From NCBI GenBank assembly GCA_041743835.1, contig JBGTLW010000365.1:1-8709 (forward strand): 8,709 nucleotides of DNA, given 5' to 3'. The notes beneath the pieces were generated by a model. It had not been told where the DNA came from. It saw only the letters and a program-made list of their open reading frames with translations, and did no database searches. The position numbers and the translations under genes are program-made. Numbering within the stretch: the first letter of the stretch is position 1; the number at the start of each line of letters is the position of its first letter. Of this stretch, positions 8,303 to 8,709 are shown piece by piece. The DNA comes from JBGTLW01 sp041743835 (GTDB lineage: Bacteria; Planctomycetota; Phycisphaerae; Phycisphaerales; Phycisphaeraceae).

Positions 8303-8325
8303 CCGGGTGACACATAACAACCCGG
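8303..8325. promoter_or_regulatory. Inverted repeat upstream of the LOG gene
   Basis: CCGGGT at 8303-8308 and ACCCGG at 8320-8325 form a perfect 6-bp inverted repeat around 11 bp (17-bp centre-to-centre). It sits 29-51 bp upstream of the LOG start codon, a typical place for an operator or a leader hairpin. Function is inference only. Confidence 0.3.
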
Positions 8326-8374
8326 ATTACCCACGGCGCGCGCGTTTCCCCGCCCCCCGCGCTTTGCCACCCCC

Positions 8375-8400
8375 CGTTTAGCGGCGGTGCTCGCACCGCC
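8375..8400. repeat. REP-like hairpin GTTTAGCGGCGGTGCTCGCACCGCC
   Basis: GGCGGTG at 8383-8389 pairs perfectly with CACCGCC at 8394-8400 around a CTCG tetraloop, preceded by CCGTTTAGC. I recall GTTTAGC next to a GGTGCTCGCACC hairpin as a recurring intergenic theme in planctomycete genomes, but this is memory, not a search. It lies in the spacer between the divergent LOG and rnpA genes. Only one copy is in the window. Confidence 0.5.
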
Positions 8401-8495
8401 CTCTCCCCCACCGATCCCCCACTCACCACTCGCCACCCACCACCGCACACGACACCCCATCAGCACGCCCCACCAGATTCGGGGATCATGACCGC

Positions 8496-8709
8496 ATGGC
8501 GTCCGAGCCCGAACCATCCCAGCCCCATCGCTTCACGTTCCGCCACCGGGATCGGCTGCACGGACGCAACGCGTTTGCGGCAGTCCGCGACGCGCGCTGC
8601 CGGAAAAATGCGGGCCCACTGTCGATCCTCTCCATGCCCAACGGCCTGTCGTATTGCCGGCTGGGGCTGACGGTGTCGCGGCGTGTGGGCGGTGCGGTGC
8701 AGCGTGGCC
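8496..8709 (+). CDS. rnpA: Ribonuclease P protein component, 5' part only
   Basis: The protein subunit of RNase P helps the catalytic RNA trim 5' leaders from tRNA precursors. The frame from the ATG at 8496 runs open to the window end (71 full codons). It shows the family pattern: a basic N-terminus with RFTFRHRDRLHGRNAFAAV at residues 12-30, a central strand PLSILSMPNG, then RLGLTVSRRVGGAVQR at 55-70, the conserved block that precedes the RNR/KR motif. The usual Asn after AVxR is Gly here (G71). The C-terminal half lies outside the window. The start is the first ATG in frame; GGGG at 8481-8484 is a poor and distant ribosome site. An ATG at 8488 belongs to another frame and is not used. rpmH, often just upstream of rnpA, is not present. 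Confidence 0.85.
   Translation, partial: MASEPEPSQPHRFTFRHRDRLHGRNAFAAVRDARCRKNAGPLSILSMPNGLSYCRLGLTVSRRVGGAVQRG

Noticed and set aside
8488..8670. 60-codon frame starting at ATG 8488
   Set aside because: A different frame from rnpA; the frame from 8496 matches RNase P protein and stays open to the window end.

Overview
The window looks like chromosomal DNA of a GC-rich planctomycete, most likely class Phycisphaerae. The 16S rRNA has planctomycete-type signatures, such as GGCTCACACAAGC and GTGGCTCAATTCGAAGC around the 3' major domain. A GNAGTCGCGG-type 530 loop suggests Phycisphaerae more specifically. Supporting context is an RNase Y gene, a PEP-CTERM-like exported protein with a PTPG motif, and an rRNA gene not linked to a 23S gene. 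The class-level placement is inference from memory of signatures, not a tree.

Layout: positions 1-66 are a 16S leader with a long hairpin. A complete 16S rRNA gene follows (about 67-1562), then a trailer of about 220 nt that ends in a very clear intrinsic terminator (1764-1787). No tRNA, 23S or 5S follows. Next come a small orphan membrane-anchored protein (2007-2513) and a stretch of about 630 bp without a convincing gene. That stretch holds a good sigma70-type promoter (2600-2629) and several hairpins. The ribonuclease Y gene rny starts at 3142. An AraC-family regulator (minus) and a phytanoyl-CoA-dioxygenase-like enzyme (plus) diverge from a shared 79-bp control region. The dioxygenase runs toward a PEP-CTERM-like exported protein (minus), and two adjacent hairpins separate the two genes. 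Upstream of the PEP-CTERM gene on the same strand is a LOG-family phosphoribohydrolase gene (minus). Diverging from it across a C-rich, hairpin-bearing spacer is the 5' part of rnpA (RNase P protein), cut by the window end.

How the genes relate: three loci concern RNA (16S, rny, rnpA), but they are separate transcription units and nothing shows they form one system. The AraC/dioxygenase pair is the most plausible local regulator-target unit. I see no defence island, CRISPR array, prophage or insertion sequence, and no strong case for a new multi-gene system. The best leads are smaller. They are two long poly-G tracts inside the PEP-CTERM coding sequence (possible phase variation), a free-standing 16S unit with its own terminator, paired base changes in 16S helix 18 that break a common primer site, a long possibly structured rny leader, and REP-like hairpins.
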